From NCBI GenBank assembly GCA_023052935.1, contig CM041295.1:24633575-24697574 (forward strand): DNA of 64,000 nucleotides. Direction: 5' to 3'. The translations under genes were made by a program, and so were the position numbers. Origin of the DNA: Piezodorus guildinii (lineage: Eukaryota; Arthropoda; Insecta; Hemiptera; Pentatomidae). Position 1 is the stretch's first letter, and the number at the start of each line of letters is the position of its first letter. Shown in pieces: positions 10,798 to 21,289 of the stretch. The notes under the pieces were generated by a model. The model worked only from the letters and a program-made list of their open reading frames with translations. It was not told the DNA's origin and made no database searches.

Positions 10798-12292
10798 TAT
10801 TTCAGCATTCGAAATAACGGACTTAACTCATGCACCAGGTATAACTGCAATAAAAATGCCTTCAGCATTTACATTAGACAAATATCACACTTTAATTCAC
10901 TATATAAATTTCACTCACTTGAAAGATGAATTGATATTAGCAGAACAAAATTTGGAATCTTTCAAGAGTAGTTCCACCTTTGACACCGTAAATAGACAAT
11001 TACGTTTCGTAAAATCTAAAATTGAATCCTTAATTAGTATACCACAAACTAACAGACATAAACGAGGACTTATAAACGGTATAGGAACCGCCATTAAATG
11101 GATCACTGGCAATCTAGATGCCTCCGATAAGGATCATTATGAACAAATTATTTCGAAATTAGAAAAAAATTCTTATCACATAGAACATAATGTCGAACAA
11201 GAAATTTTATACAACAAAAAATTAATTGAAACCTTTAGAAGCGATATCTTAATATTAAATAAAAATAATGAGCGTGCCGCAAAATTAATCAATTCTTTGG
11301 ATATGGCAACAATAACTGCTCACTTGAACGAACTGTATTCTATTATTAACTATATCACTTTGAGAACACTAGATATTGAAAACTCTCTGGAATTTTGTGA
11401 ACTAGGAATATTACACTCCAGCATGTTAACTCAAGCTGATATATCATATTTACTAAAACGTAACATATCTTTAATTTCAACTGATTTGGAAACACTGTGG
11501 CAAATCAGTAAAACTAGATGTTCAATTAAAAATAATATAATTCACTACTTTATATCAATACCTTTGAAAACTAAAACGTATAGTACTATGTATCTTCTTC
11601 CAATTCCTGTATTACACAACAGCACATTTGTAACAACTTTAACACCTAATAAACTTGTATTATTAAATAAGAATAAAACCTTTACAGGTAACTGTACATA
11701 TATTAACTCTTATTATTATTGTATAAATGTTAAAGAAACCAACAATAATTGTACAAAAAATCTACTAACAAATAGTTTTAAAAATTGTATTACATCTAGT
11801 ATTAAGGTCAATTCTTTTATTAGATATATTGATGATATAGATTATTACCTTAGTTTTAATATAAGCTATGTAACTTTAGAAGATAAGGCTTCCCATCCCA
11901 TTTTTTTACCTCTAACTGCCTTAATTAAACTAAAACAAAATGAAACTTTGTTACAATGCCCTAGAGCTAATACTGTAGTTATGGATTCAAAGATTATTAA
12001 GTTAGAAAATACTATTAGTAACCCTGTACTCTTAAACATGTCATTTGATGTACTTGAACTACCACCTAATCAATCTATTACCCTAGAAGAATTAGATTAT
12101 ATATCCTTTATAGAAACTGATTATTACTTGTATATTCTTAGCTTTATTATTTTATATCTTTTCATGTATAATATCTATATTCTTATCTTTACTCATTGTA
12201 AATGTACCTCAAGGGCTCAACCATTGGACAGCAACATAGAACATGTTCAGCTACCTCAAATATTTAATCCTTGGACTTTGCCTAAAAATTAA
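10742..12292 (+). CDS. env: Errantivirus envelope (F-like) protein
   Basis: An uninterrupted 516-aa ORF. Visible parts, in order: a hydrophobic signal peptide (about residues 5-20), a furin-type site RHKR (105-108), directly followed by a glycine-rich hydrophobic segment GLINGIGTAIKW typical of insect errantivirus and baculovirus F proteins, several N-glycosylation sequons and paired cysteines in the C-terminal half, a transmembrane segment near 465-487 and a short cytoplasmic tail. The overlap with the pol end suggests expression from a spliced RNA as in gypsy, but the splice sites were not resolved. The intact frame agrees with the young LTRs. Confidence 0.88.
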   Translation: MFQIMTVIVVILLLWISPNISAFEITDLTHAPGITAIKMPSAFTLDKYHTLIHYINFTHLKDELILAEQNLESFKSSSTFDTVNRQLRFVKSKIESLISIPQTNRHKRGLINGIGTAIKWITGNLDASDKDHYEQIISKLEKNSYHIEHNVEQEILYNKKLIETFRSDILILNKNNERAAKLINSLDMATITAHLNELYSIINYITLRTLDIENSLEFCELGILHSSMLTQADISYLLKRNISLISTDLETLWQISKTRCSIKNNIIHYFISIPLKTKTYSTMYLLPIPVLHNSTFVTTLTPNKLVLLNKNKTFTGNCTYINSYYYCINVKETNNNCTKNLLTNSFKNCITSSIKVNSFIRYIDDIDYYLSFNISYVTLEDKASHPIFLPLTALIKLKQNETLLQCPRANTVVMDSKIIKLENTISNPVLLNMSFDVLELPPNQSITLEELDYISFIETDYYLYILSFIILYLFMYNIYILIFTHCKCTSRAQPLDSNIEHVQLPQIFNPWTLPKN

Positions 12293-12315
12293 TGCTCTCC
12301 GGAGTTTTGCATCTT

Positions 12316-12326
12316 GAGAAGGGAGG
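12316..12326 (+). other. Polypurine tract
   Basis: GAGAAGGGAGG lies immediately before the 3' LTR, the position of the plus-strand primer in LTR retroelements. Confidence 0.75.
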
Positions 12327-12554
12327 AGTTAAGGTACAAAACCCTACATCCCTGAATCAGCACTTTCCCCCTCCTTCTAGTATTGTATAAATATCCCTTC
12401 TAGAGATGTAACCATTCATTCTAGCCACTCTAGCCATTCAAGTAGATCTAGATAGTAGTTTAGTTCTTTGTAAATAGTAGTGTAGTGCTTGTAACATTTT
12501 GTTTTTACCAATAAAGTTTTTTTTAAGTTCATCGAGCGGTTAAGTTCTTTATCT
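12327..12554 (+). repeat. Errantivirus 3' LTR
   Basis: This is the 228-bp partner of 6571-6798, of identical length with about two substitutions. The flanking repeat DNA resumes directly after it as GACCCTAAAACG. Confidence 0.9.
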
Positions 12555-12665
12555 GACCCTAAAACGAGTATTTCCAGGGAAAACTGGAATTCGAAAATCT
12601 TAACGATCGCAATACTTTACCTTACTATATGATTCATACATAGGCAAGTAAAAATTATATATAGA
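12555..12665 (+). repeat. Dispersed repeat family A, right part
   Basis: A continuation of the copy at 6225-6570. GACCCTAAAACGAG, then the AATTCGAAAAT and ACGATCGCAATA words, match copies at 57320-57425 and 63305-63415. Its end abuts the splice donor region of DPYD exon b. Confidence 0.65.
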
Positions 12666-12669
12666 TTAC

Positions 12670-12837
12670 CTTGTTGGATATACTTGTTATGAAGCTTTTA
12701 ATGTCAATTTGGGTCGGGCATGATTTCTGGCAGGGCGCATCCGCGCATTTGAGGCACCTACTGGCTTCCTTCAAGGCTGCCCTTTCACTTAGGGTAGTGT
12801 GCTTCACATCATCGAAATTGTTTTCCAAATTGCAACT
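12670..12837 (-). CDS. DPYD: DPYD exon b (first FeS cysteines)
   Basis: This 168-nt, 56-codon exon in phase 0 encodes [20 protein letters not shown], then [16 protein letters not shown] and [13 protein letters not shown]. The CxxCxxxxCxxxC set is the start of the N-terminal 4Fe-4S ligands of dihydropyrimidine dehydrogenase. The acceptor CAG ends at 12838 and the donor GTAATC begins at 12669. The open frame runs past both splice sites, which can be mistaken for a short single-exon ORF. Exon ends agree with those of the vertebrate gene. Confidence 0.95.
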
Positions 12838-13128
12838 CTGAAACGTTTTTTCATGAAAAGATGATAAAGGAATATAAAACATTTAAAATAATTCATCAAC
12901 AGTCACTCATTTCCTTGTACATTTTAAACCGCAAAATATCTATTAAAATCGAAATGAGCTTAGGAAAAACGTCTTTCTGGTTTTAATCGTTAAAAAAATA
13001 TGTATTGCTTTCTGAGTTATTACACACATTCTTATAAATAAATTACATACATATTTCAACAATTTAAATCACTTAAGGTATATTTAAAGACCATTATGAA
13101 AAATATAAAATAAAAAAGTTGCTCTTAC

Positions 13129-13239
13129 TGTGCAATTTTTGTCTTGATTCCTTTTCCAGTTGTACTTATCTTGTTTGGATACAGCCGTTGGTTTCAAATT
13201 GGCATATTTGTTTATCCTGGGATTAAGGCTGAGTATATT
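13129..13239 (-). CDS. DPYD: DPYD exon a (most 5' exon found)
   Basis: This 111-nt, 37-codon exon in phase 0 encodes [18 protein letters not shown] and [13 protein letters not shown], matching the SILALNPRT...KHWKRNPDKNC region of human DPYD. The acceptor CTAG is at 13243-13240 and the donor GTAAGAG begins at 13128. The intron to exon b is 291 nt. The vertebrate gene has a short first exon with the initiator Met upstream of this point. No convincing counterpart was found in the repeat-filled sequence to the right. Confidence 0.9.
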
Positions 13240-13369
13240 CTAGAACAAAAGATAATAATTTCAAGTTCAAAAAACTTATTATTCTCAATTAGCAAGGCAT
13301 TGTTCTAGCCGGATTTAATCATGTAGAGGCCCCTAGCCCCTAGGAAAAGCAAAGTTCAAAAAAATCGTG

Positions 13370-13519
13370 TGCGTGCAACAGAGGACTTTCACATGCCTCC
13401 GTTGTTACGATAAATTTAAGAACTTTAAAATAAAATTAGTGATGAAAAAAGGCTAAAGAATTACTTAGCTTCGATGATGAGATGTGTTTCAGATTAATAA
13501 ATCTAACAATAGAAATTAT
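13370..13519. repeat. Dispersed repeat fragment
   Basis: Shares words and order with 5930-6030 and 55450-55560 (a GTTGTTA...AATTTAAGAA...TTAGAGATGAA-type series). It is interrupted by the solo LTR that follows. No coding potential. Confidence 0.4.
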
Positions 13520-14072
13520 TGTTACGGGCCACGGGGTGTGAGAAATGAACTACTCCAGTTTACAAATTACAAATATTTATTAAATACAAAATGTACAAAT
13601 ATAAAGAGATTATTAACCACTATAGTTACAATAATAATTGAATTACCAGCTTAACTACTAAACAGTATACATATAAGATGAGGTGTTCCTAACAAATAAA
13701 TTACTTACGTAAATTTATACAATCTACTAGACTTATTCTAAAACTTACAACTATAAATTATATATAAACTACAGTCTTCTAATTTCCCACCGACCGGTTA
13801 TCACAATACTGACACACAGTTTCACTACACTGTCACGAATTGCTCACTGTCACTGTTCACTGATACATCCACTTCAGCAAGATCAAGACTGCCTGACCCA
13901 GGCGTAGTGGACCGGTATTTGTACCACCACCGAATATTCCAGACATAGCAGGAAGAGGCCGGGCCGTTCGTTCTAGACACTTCGAGGACCGTCCAGGTCC
14001 AGAAGTCTCTAGCCCCCCCCCCATCTGGGCCATTCTAGGCGTGGTATGCCTGTCATTGTCTTGACCGTAGCA
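13520..14072 (-). mobile_element. Solo LTR (Ty3/gypsy-type)
   Basis: A 553-bp unit starting TGTTACGGGCC and ending CCGTAGCA, flanked by TTAT at 13516-13519 and 14073-14076. The TG...CA ends and the 4-bp duplication fit a solo LTR left by recombination of a Ty3/gypsy-type element. The minus orientation is inferred from AATAAATA near the end of the minus-strand reading. No internal region remains. Confidence 0.7.
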
Positions 14073-14269
14073 TTATTATCTGCAATAATAACGTAGGTTT
14101 ATGCCTTATTCGTCTTTCTGCATTACGATTTACAAATTTGTATTTCAGATAAATTTTTTTCTAAAATATTTAGCTTTCCAATGGTATATTATACATTTAA
14201 ATTACTGTTAAAGAAAACATAAATTACATTAAAAAATACATTTGCTCTCACCTCCTGTAGTTGGATATA

Positions 14270-14375
14270 GAATGGGAATCAGCAGATCCTAAAACGAGTA
14301 TTTTCTGTTAGTTCAAAAATGTTCACGACTGCAATATTTTCCCTTACTGTATATTTCATATATAGTTAAGTGAAG
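14270..14375 (+). repeat. Dispersed repeat family A fragment
   Basis: ATCCTAAAACGAGTATTTTC followed by a TTCACGACTGCAATATTTTC-type stretch and TATATTTCATATATAGTTAAG matches the end of family A at 57320-57425. Between this copy and 14545 no further feature was recognised. Confidence 0.6.
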
Positions 14376-14544
14376 ATAAAATACATATGATTAAGTAGAA
14401 TGAAAACAGAGGTACATTGAAGTATAGAATGAAGTTAAAATATAACTTGTGTATACTGGCATTGTTCACTTCAATAAGGTTTTTATAATAATAGATAACA
14501 TTTATAATAATTGATAATAATATATATGGTAAAAAAAATGTTAT

Positions 14545-14717
14545 TATTTATTTATTGTAATTTACAACTGTATTAAAAAACACATTCTGTAAATATGCAG
14601 AATGAAGTAAAGTCATGAAAAAGGTACCCAATGGTAGCACTTTATTAACTATTTTAAGGCAGTAGGTCCCGAAGCCACTTTTTTTTCAATCGCCTCGGAG
14701 GGTTATCAGAGATATCT
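14545..14717 (-). mobile_element. Jockey-type retrotransposon 3' end (part 1)
   Basis: On the minus strand this carries the DNPPRRLKKKW-type C-terminus and a 3' UTR ending at TTGTAAATTACAATAAATAA. It is the continuation of 17433-17790, from which it is separated by an RTE-type element. The sequence CAGAGATATCT at 14707-14717 is repeated at 17422-17432. Confidence 0.8.
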
Positions 14718-14745
14718 TCTTCTTTCCCAAGCTCCTTAGTGCCTT

Positions 14746-16395
14746 TCAGCGTGGAGCACCAGCCTCAGTCCATCGCTTCCACTCATCCCTTTGAATGGCC
14801 ATATTTTTCATTTGGGTAACTGATTTGCCTCTCTTTCTTCCGAGTCCCTCCAGGTACTGCATATACGTAGTTCTGGGTCTGCCAACCATTCTCTTTCCTA
14901 TTGGTTTGGCTTCCATGAACCATTTCACTCTTCTGTCTTCTGGGAGTCTGCACACGTGCCCGAACCAGCGTAATTGGCGTTCTTCTATTGTCTCCTTCAG
15001 TGCCACCACTTTCAATTCTTCCCTGATGACTTCGTTTCTAACGCAGTCCCTTCTTGTTTTTCCAACTATCCTTCGCAGGAATCTCATTTCTGAGGCCGTC
15101 ATTCTATTTATGACTTGCTTTGGGCCTGTCCAGTGCTCTGCTCCATACAGCAGGATAGGAAGGAAAATTGTTTTATAAAGGACTAATTTGGTGGCATTAG
15201 TTATTTCTTTTGTTCCTATAATGTGGCTGATTTGGTAGTATGCGAGGTTGGCCTTTCTAATCCGGCTATTTACTTCATGTTCTATTCTTCCATCATTGCT
15301 TACGGTTGTGCCTAAATACTCGTATGTGTTTACAGTTTCGAGCAATTCACCATTGCAGGTCACATTCACGTTTGTTTCGTCTCGCCCTACTTTCATGATT
15401 TTGCTTTTCTGAGCATTTATAGCCATACCCTTTCTATATAGTTCTTCTCTCCACTCATTAACTGCTTGTTGTAGGTTCTCCTGTGAATTTGCTACTAGAA
15501 CTATATCATCAGCGAAAATCATGGCTTGGGCTGATACAGGCATCAAGTTTCTATACCCAATCAGGGTTCGTGTAGTCCTTCTCTTACACATTTTTAATAT
15601 TTCGTCCATGAAGGTTATAAATAGCAAAGGACTAAGGCTGTCCCCCTGTTTGACCCCAACATGAAAATAGAAAGGCTGGGATTCTTTTCCATTTAGGCGT
15701 ATTACTCCTTTTGGACTCTGATAAATGGACTGCATAGCTGCAATAAGGTTTGAGGGGACATTTTTATACTGCAAAGCTGCCCATACTTCATCCCTTGGCA
15801 CTGAATCGAATGCAGCTTTGAGGTCTATAAAGGCCAAATAAATATCCTTCCCTACTTCCCATGTCTTTTCCATTATCATTTTGAGGGAGAATATATGGTC
15901 TTGTGTTTGTCTACCGGGTCTGAACGCTGCCTGTTCCTCTTCCAGATCTTCCTCTATGAGTTTCCTCAACCTTTGTTCTAAAATTCTGGTATATATTTTA
16001 TACACAACCGGTGAGAGACATATAGGCCGATAGTTTTCACATTGGGTTTGAGATCCTTTTTTATGGATAGGTACAATAATATTGTACTCCCAATCCCGAG
16101 GTATCTTCTTCTCATCCCATATCTTTTGAAACAGCACTTGGAGTGTTTTTGTTATTTCTTCGCCTCCATACTTTATAAATTCAGGCACTATGTTGTCTCT
16201 TCCTGAGGCTTTACCCAGTTTTAGTCTCTGTATTGCCAGTTCCACTTCCTCTTCACTGATACAGTCATCCATATCCTCCACATCTCTTTGTCTTACCCTT
16301 CCTTGGTCACCATTAGGAGCAGATCTTTCAGCAAATTTTTCCTGATAGTGTTTTCTCCATTCCTCCAGTATCTCCTCGTCTCTAGTTACTATCAA
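14746..16395 (-). pseudogene. RTE reverse transcriptase ORF part
   Basis: A 549-codon open frame with all main RT blocks: GKASGRDNIVPEFIK, NYRPICLSPVVYKIYTRIL, AAFRPGRQTQDHIF, FIDLKAAFDSV, GVKQGDSLSPLLF and the catalytic FADDIVL. Then follow the thumb and a C-terminal YGAEHWT...RQLRWFGHVCRLPEDR region typical of RTE-related arthropod elements. The real frame starts before its first Met; homologous sequence continues upstream in this frame (IKNKNGLIVTRDEE) until it meets the endonuclease frame. Because of that shift it is scored as a broken copy, although RT itself is open. Confidence 0.88.
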
Positions 16396-17400
16396 TCCAT
16401 TCTTATTTTTAATGCTTCTGACTGCTTTCCCTTTCTACCCCTCAGCGCTTTAACAGTGTTCCAGAACTTTCTGGTATTGTCCTTGTAGTTGTTTTGCACA
16501 GACCTTCCGAACTCTTCCCACGCCTTCTTTTTTGCTTGTTTGATCACCAATTTCACACGGTTTCTTTTTTCAACATATAAATGCCATGCTTGTGGATCTT
16601 TTGAGCGCAAGTAGTTTCTCCAGGCTTCTTTCTTCTGTGCTACAATCTGTTTGACCTCCTCACTCCACCAATTTGTTCTCTTAGTTTGTGGTCCTATTTT
16701 ACTAACTCCACAAACTTCTGTTGCTGAGGTAATAATGGTCGATTTAATCATCTCCCACATCTCATCTAGGCTTTTATCTGCATTTACTTCGCTAAGTGTC
16801 CTGCTGAGAGCTTCCTCATATTGCATTCTTTTTCTTTCATCTCGCAAAGTTCCAACATTAATTCTTTCGTACTTTTTAGCCTGAGAGTTCCTACCTTTAT
16901 TTAGAGACATTTTTGTATCCATGACCAGTAGCCTATGATGTGTGTTCAGCTCTGCTCCTCTTATCACCTTGACATCAGTTACATACCTCCTTAACTCTTC
17001 ATCATATATAAAATAATCAATGATACTAGTAACATTTCGTCCTTCACCCACAAATGTAATTTTATGGATATGTTTGTGGTTAAACCAGGAGTTGCCCAGA
17101 AGTAAATTATTATCTGTGCACAAGTTCAATATTCTCTGCCCATTTTCATTCCTTGTATTTTCTCCTCCATAAGGGCCCATGACTCCGAGGTTCTTGTTAT
17201 TCATTCCTCCTACTCTTCCATTCATGTCTCCACATATAATTATTTTATAGTTCTTACACCTGGATTCATCTATTTCCCTTTGAAGGTCGCTATAGAATTG
17301 TTCCTTGTCAGATACTGATGCATTTTCAGTTGGAGCATATACTTGGATAATGGTGACTTTTCCTATTTTAAGCTGCAGATCAACAGTGATAATTCTTGAA
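16392..17400 (-). pseudogene. RTE endonuclease (APE-like) ORF part
   Basis: This frame is open from about 17400 (5' truncation) to 16392. It reads IIQVYAPTENA, then IICGDMNGRVGG (the GDxN block of AP endonucleases), and GAELNTHHRLLVMD (the SDH-like block, here THH). The first Met lies at the GDMN motif and is not the true start. The linker to RT follows. The frame ends at a TGA that overlaps the RT frame; alignment of the linker puts the single-base shift near 16425-16440, in an AG-rich run. Confidence 0.82.
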
Positions 17401-17432
17401 TTTACTGCTTTCCACTGTTCACAGAGATATCT

Positions 17433-17790
17433 AAGGAAGATAAATAACCAGCAAGTGAGTTTGTGTAGGCAGGGAGTTTAGAATGAAAAAAGGAGTATCT
17501 ATCACGGGCAATGTCTGCAACAAATGGAATGTTTAGGTCATTATGGAGGAGTTGATTTGTGACAAAATAAGGGGTACTCAGGACTTTAGATTGTAAGGAT
17601 TGGATGCGGGAGGAATTAGATGGTTAAGTAGAGCCCCAAAGCTCGATTCCATATGTCCAAATAGGTCTGATGAGTCTTTTGTAGTATACTGGAAGTTTTG
17701 AACGTTTGTCAAGTAAGTGTTGTTTTAATCGATATCTTCGATCAGCTTCTTGTCGTTTCAGTCTTTTGTGAGGAGTTATAAGGTAAGTTA
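17433..17790 (-). mobile_element. Jockey-type retrotransposon (part 2)
   Basis: On the minus strand the translation contains KRQEADRRYRLKQHLLDKRS, RLIRPIWTYGIELWGS and LNIPFVADIARDRYSFFHSK, the C-terminal portion of Jockey RT. It continues into 14545-14717 after removal of the RTE element. One in-frame stop is visible. Confidence 0.8.
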
Positions 17791-18060
17791 AGAAATAAAA
17801 AAATACAAATTGTTCCTTGAATGTGTTACTCTCTACTCACAAGGAGAGGGACCCAAATGTGACTCACTGATTTTAATGACATTTTTTTAGGGTAAAACTT
17901 GATATTGGACCATTAGGCTCTTTAAAATATTGTATTAAGGGCCAACGCACCCCAGGAGTCGAGTAAACAATTCGGAAAGTTTACGCAGGAAAATAACACT
18001 TTATTTAATGTCTCTGGTTCTTGTGAAGGCAAAAAAATAATTTTGATGTCAAAATTACCT
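17791..18060. other. No recognised feature
   Basis: AT-rich sequence between the Jockey fragment and a TIR element. Nothing coding is seen. Confidence 0.35.
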
Positions 18061-18990
18061 ATAGGTCAATCCATTCGAAAGCGTCAAGACCTTGCCGCTC
18101 GACATTTTTGATTTTCGTGATTTTTTGCCCAGTTATTTTCTATCCTTTCGTGAATATAAAACCATAAATAAATAAAAAACTCAGGATGATACTTTTACTG
18201 TTGCAGCCGTTTTATGTTAGCTTCACGGGCGAAAACATGTGATGGGAAAATATTTCTAATTGCTGTAATTTTTCAGATATCAAATCAAAACAAAAACTAA
18301 CAATAAGATAAGGACATGCTTTGTATTATTGTACTTCATTGCCTAAATAGTGAAGGAAGTTGTTTAAAAAAATCTCGAAAATGAATAAAAAACGAAATAT
18401 TTAACGAGATAAAAGCATATAAAGAAAAAGAGACTCACTTTTAATATTTTTTTCTTGTATAGCTTAGTCTTAGTCCTACTTGGTGTAAAAATCTCGATCT
18501 TGAGAACATAGTTCTTTTTTGAGCATGAATTTTGAAAATTGGCAAAAATATATTTTTCGCCATGTTTACACGGAAATATCTCAAAAGGGACTTAGGGAAT
18601 TACTTATCTATACGATGTGCTTAAGTGATATAAATTTGGTCTTTGAGACTAAGCTGGTTCCGGAATTACAAAATTCTCTTAGCTGTTAAAGTAACGCTTT
18701 ATTTAAAAAAATAGTAACTTCGGTAATTTTTCATATTTAAGAACCAAACAAAAACTAGACAAATGATGAGAGTGTCTTATATAATTTTGGTCCTTACATT
18801 TACATGCACGCCCGTGAAGCAGACTTAAAACGGCTGCAACAATAAAAGTACTAGCCCGTATTTTTTTTTTTATTTAACGTTTTATATTTAAAAACTGACA
18901 GAGAATAACTAGTCAGAAAATCACGAAAATCAAAAATGTCGAGCGACAAAATCAATGAAAATTGGACGATTTCGAATGGATTAACCCCTA
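18061..18990. mobile_element. 930-bp TIR element (non-autonomous DNA transposon)
   Basis: The ends ATAGG...CAATCCATTCGAAA and TTTCGAATGGATT...CCCTAT are inverted, and complementarity continues inwards for roughly 170 bp through the GCTCGACATTTTTGATTTTC and GCAGCCGTTTTA words. No ORF longer than 60 codons is inside. Pieces of the same family occur at 61360-61560 and 61960-62180. The superfamily is not identifiable from the ends alone. Confidence 0.6.
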
Positions 18991-19427
18991 TAAAAAAAAA
19001 AATCGTCATTTAAATTTCGTATCTTTATAACATTATTCGATTTTCATTCATATCAGTCATCATTATAATTAACACTTTTCTTCTTATTATTTTATTTTGG
19101 TTAAAATAAAATTCCTCTTTCCCAAATTTATTATATTTAAGTAAATTTTTAGGCGTTGATGACTTCGAAGTATTACGCCTCTAACCATAAGCAAACAAAC
19201 AAAAAATATATTATCTCGTTGGATGTATTTGTAATGAAGCTTTTAATATCAATATCTCCCTACCATTATTTATGGAATGCAGCATTTCTAATTGCGTTTT
19301 ATGTTACAAGTACCTCATAAGGGAACCTTGTGAAACCGTTCGTCCCTCAAATAACAACTTCTCTTTGGAAAGAAAACATAAACGACTTTAATTGTATTCC
19401 ATGGCACGGACGAATAGGTAATATCCT
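18991..19427. other. No recognised feature
   Basis: AT-rich spacer between the TIR element and the SINE at 19428. No ORF, exon or repeat was recognised. Confidence 0.35.
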
Positions 19428-19702
19428 ACATGGCTTATATGGATTTTTTTTTTGTTAGTTTAACGTCACTTTATGCTACTGTGGCTAATCCTACGATGAT
19501 ACGAGTCCTAAATTTAATCAGAAAAGGAATTTTTTACGAGTATCTGACATCGCATCATAATTTCGCATCCTCTCCGAAGAACGGCATAACCATTGATTTT
19601 TTTACTTTCTTTAAAAGATTCTAGAGCCATCTACTGGGTTTGAATCTGCGACCTTGAACACTGAAGTCTGTTTTGCTAGCAACTACACAGTTGACCACAT
19701 CC
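19428..19702 (-). mobile_element. tRNA-derived SINE
   Basis: On the minus strand the head reads CTGTGTAGTTGCTAGC (A-box-like) and, about 30 nt on, AAGGTCGCAGATTCAAACCC (B-box-like), the internal promoter arrangement of tRNA-derived SINEs. The tail contains TAAAGTGACGTTAAACTAAC and an A-run. Relatives occur at 51610-52430 and 62250-62525, sharing TGTGGAGTAGTGGCTAGCAT-type heads. A 64-aa open frame across it is not a gene. Confidence 0.65.
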
Positions 19703-19864
19703 TATATGTATTATTCGGCACCATATGTCCGGCATGATTAATTCTTTATTGTACATTCACATTTTGTAAGATTGAGAAAAATAATAACTTCATATATCCC
19801 ATGTTTCTTCATCTTTCAGCCGAAGTCATTATGCATTGGAATGAATGAACTGTATTTTTTTTTT

Positions 19865-21018
19865 TTTTTTAACGTTTCGGCAATACTTTGCTCCCCGACC
19901 TCTTCGGCATCCAATATGTGAGCCAATATTTTTCTTAACCTCTACCCAAGCTGTGATTTACAATAGGGCAGACTGCTAAGTTTTTGAGAGGCAAAAAAAA
20001 TAATTAAGGAATTTTTAAAAAAAGAAGGTTTTTGACATACACTGTCTCTCGAAAGTTTGGGGACCACCTATGGTTTACACAGTGAAGTGAGAATGGTTTA
20101 CTGTGTAAGTGAGGGAAGTGAGTTGCAGTCAAAAGAACACACAATTAAGATATAAACTTAATAAACTGGTGCCGACGTTTCAGCCTAAATTATAGGCCTT
20201 CTTCAGAGCTATAAAAACAAAAGATAACAACCATATGTAGAATACAAAATAAAGATGATAAGTAAAATAAATATACAGATAATAAAAACAAAGTGAAATA
20301 AAGGTAATGAAAAAAAGACAAATATATAAAAAATAAAATTAAAAAAAAATAGGAACAAAATATAGTAGAAAGATAATATAAAAAAGAAAGATAATAGGAA
20401 ATAAAATTAAAAAAGAGGTGAGAGATATTAAAAACTGGTCACGGTTCGTACTCACCTCTTTTTTAATTTTATTTCCTATTATCTTTCTTTTTTATATTAC
20501 AATATCTTTCTACTATCTTTTGTTCCTATTTTTTTTTAATTTTATTTTTTATATATTTGTCTTTTTTTCATTACCTTTATTTCACTTTTTTTTTATTATC
20601 TGTATATTTATTTTACTTATCATCTTTATTTTTTATTCTACATCTGGTTGTTATCTTTTGTTTTTAAAGCTCTCAAGAAGGCCTATAATTTAGGCCGAAA
20701 CGTCGGCACCAGTTTATTAAGTTTATATCTTAATTGTGTGTTCTTTTGAATGCACTCTGAACTAACTTCCCTCACTTACACAGCCAACCATTCTCACTTC
20801 ACTGTGTAAACCATAGGTGGTCCCCAAACTTTCGAGAGACAGTGTAAGTCAAAAACCTTCTTTTTTTTTAAATTCCTTAATTATTTTTTTCGCCTCTCAA
20901 AAACTTAGCAGTCTGCCCTATTGTAAATCACAGCTTGGGTAGAGGTTAAGAAAAATATTGGCTCACATATTGGATGCCGAAGAGGTCGGGGAGCAAAGTA
21001 TTGCCGAAACGTTAAAAA
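19865..21018. repeat. 1.15-kb inverted repeat carrying GAAACGT motifs
   Basis: Two arms of about 560 bp are near-perfect inverted copies around a 28-bp spacer near 20440 (AGATATTAAAAACTGGTCAC at its start). Each arm contains two hairpin-plus-GAAACGT motifs: GGCCTA...TAGGCC with GAAACGTCGGC, and GTATTGCCGAAACGTT. Each arm also has a CTCGAAAGTTTGGGGACCAC stretch that resembles Tc1-like terminal repeats. The rest of each arm is A- or T-rich. The 91-aa hydrophobic frame in it (20418-20693) is a product of T-rich DNA. A half-copy occurs at 21480-21966. Confidence 0.75.
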
Positions 21019-21289
21019 ATAAAATAAAATACAGTTATAAAAAATAAAATATTTAAATAAAATATAGGTAACTTATTATTACTAGTATTTATACACAAAT
21101 TTGCTAAGTAGTTGAAAGAAAGGTTCGTGATTATCGTAAATAATAAGAAATAATTTGAACAAAATTTAATTATAACTGAGACTTCTAACGTGATTGAAAT
21201 CAATAATAATAGTCAATGTGATTTTTGTGTCTGGAGCTTGATTTACTATATAGTAATCCCTTAAGGCGAATTGAGAAGATAAATTTTAC

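Larger units (their letters stand above)
6571..12554 (+). mobile_element. Errantivirus (Ty3/gypsy with env), internally disrupted
   Basis: The 5984-bp element is bounded by two 228-bp LTRs that differ at only about two positions, so the insertion is fairly recent. It has a tRNA-Lys-type primer site, gag, a protease-bearing pol start, the tail of integrase and a complete env ORF. Reverse transcriptase, RNase H and most of integrase are missing, replaced by about 1 kb of AT-rich sequence. It sits in family A repeat DNA in a DPYD intron, opposite to the gene. GAC flanks both ends, consistent with a short target duplication. Confidence 0.9.
14718..17421 (-). mobile_element. RTE-type non-LTR retrotransposon, 5'-truncated
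   Basis: The 2.7-kb element runs on the minus strand from within the endonuclease domain (near 17400) to a short 3' tail at 14718. It is flanked by an 11-bp direct repeat, CAGAGATATCT, and sits inside a Jockey copy whose halves join exactly across it. Typical of target-primed reverse transcription, it is 5'-truncated. Its two open frames are separated by one frameshift. Confidence 0.88.

Noticed and set aside
14252..14290. Possible DPYD first exon ending ACAGGAG before GTGAGAG on the minus strand
   Set aside because: The donor is good, but the frame compatible with the next exon has a stop and no Met, and part of the stretch matches family A repeat.
16651..16884. Plus-strand ORFs over the RTE element (14795, 16288, 16651)
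   Set aside because: They are antisense readings of the minus-strand RT/endonuclease frames.
19620..19700. Functional tRNA gene
   Set aside because: The A- and B-box-like words are present, but the cloverleaf cannot be completed and the sequence has a SINE tail.
20418..20693. 91-codon hydrophobic ORF
   Set aside because: It is translated from the T-rich arm of an inverted repeat, with no start context and no homologue recognised.
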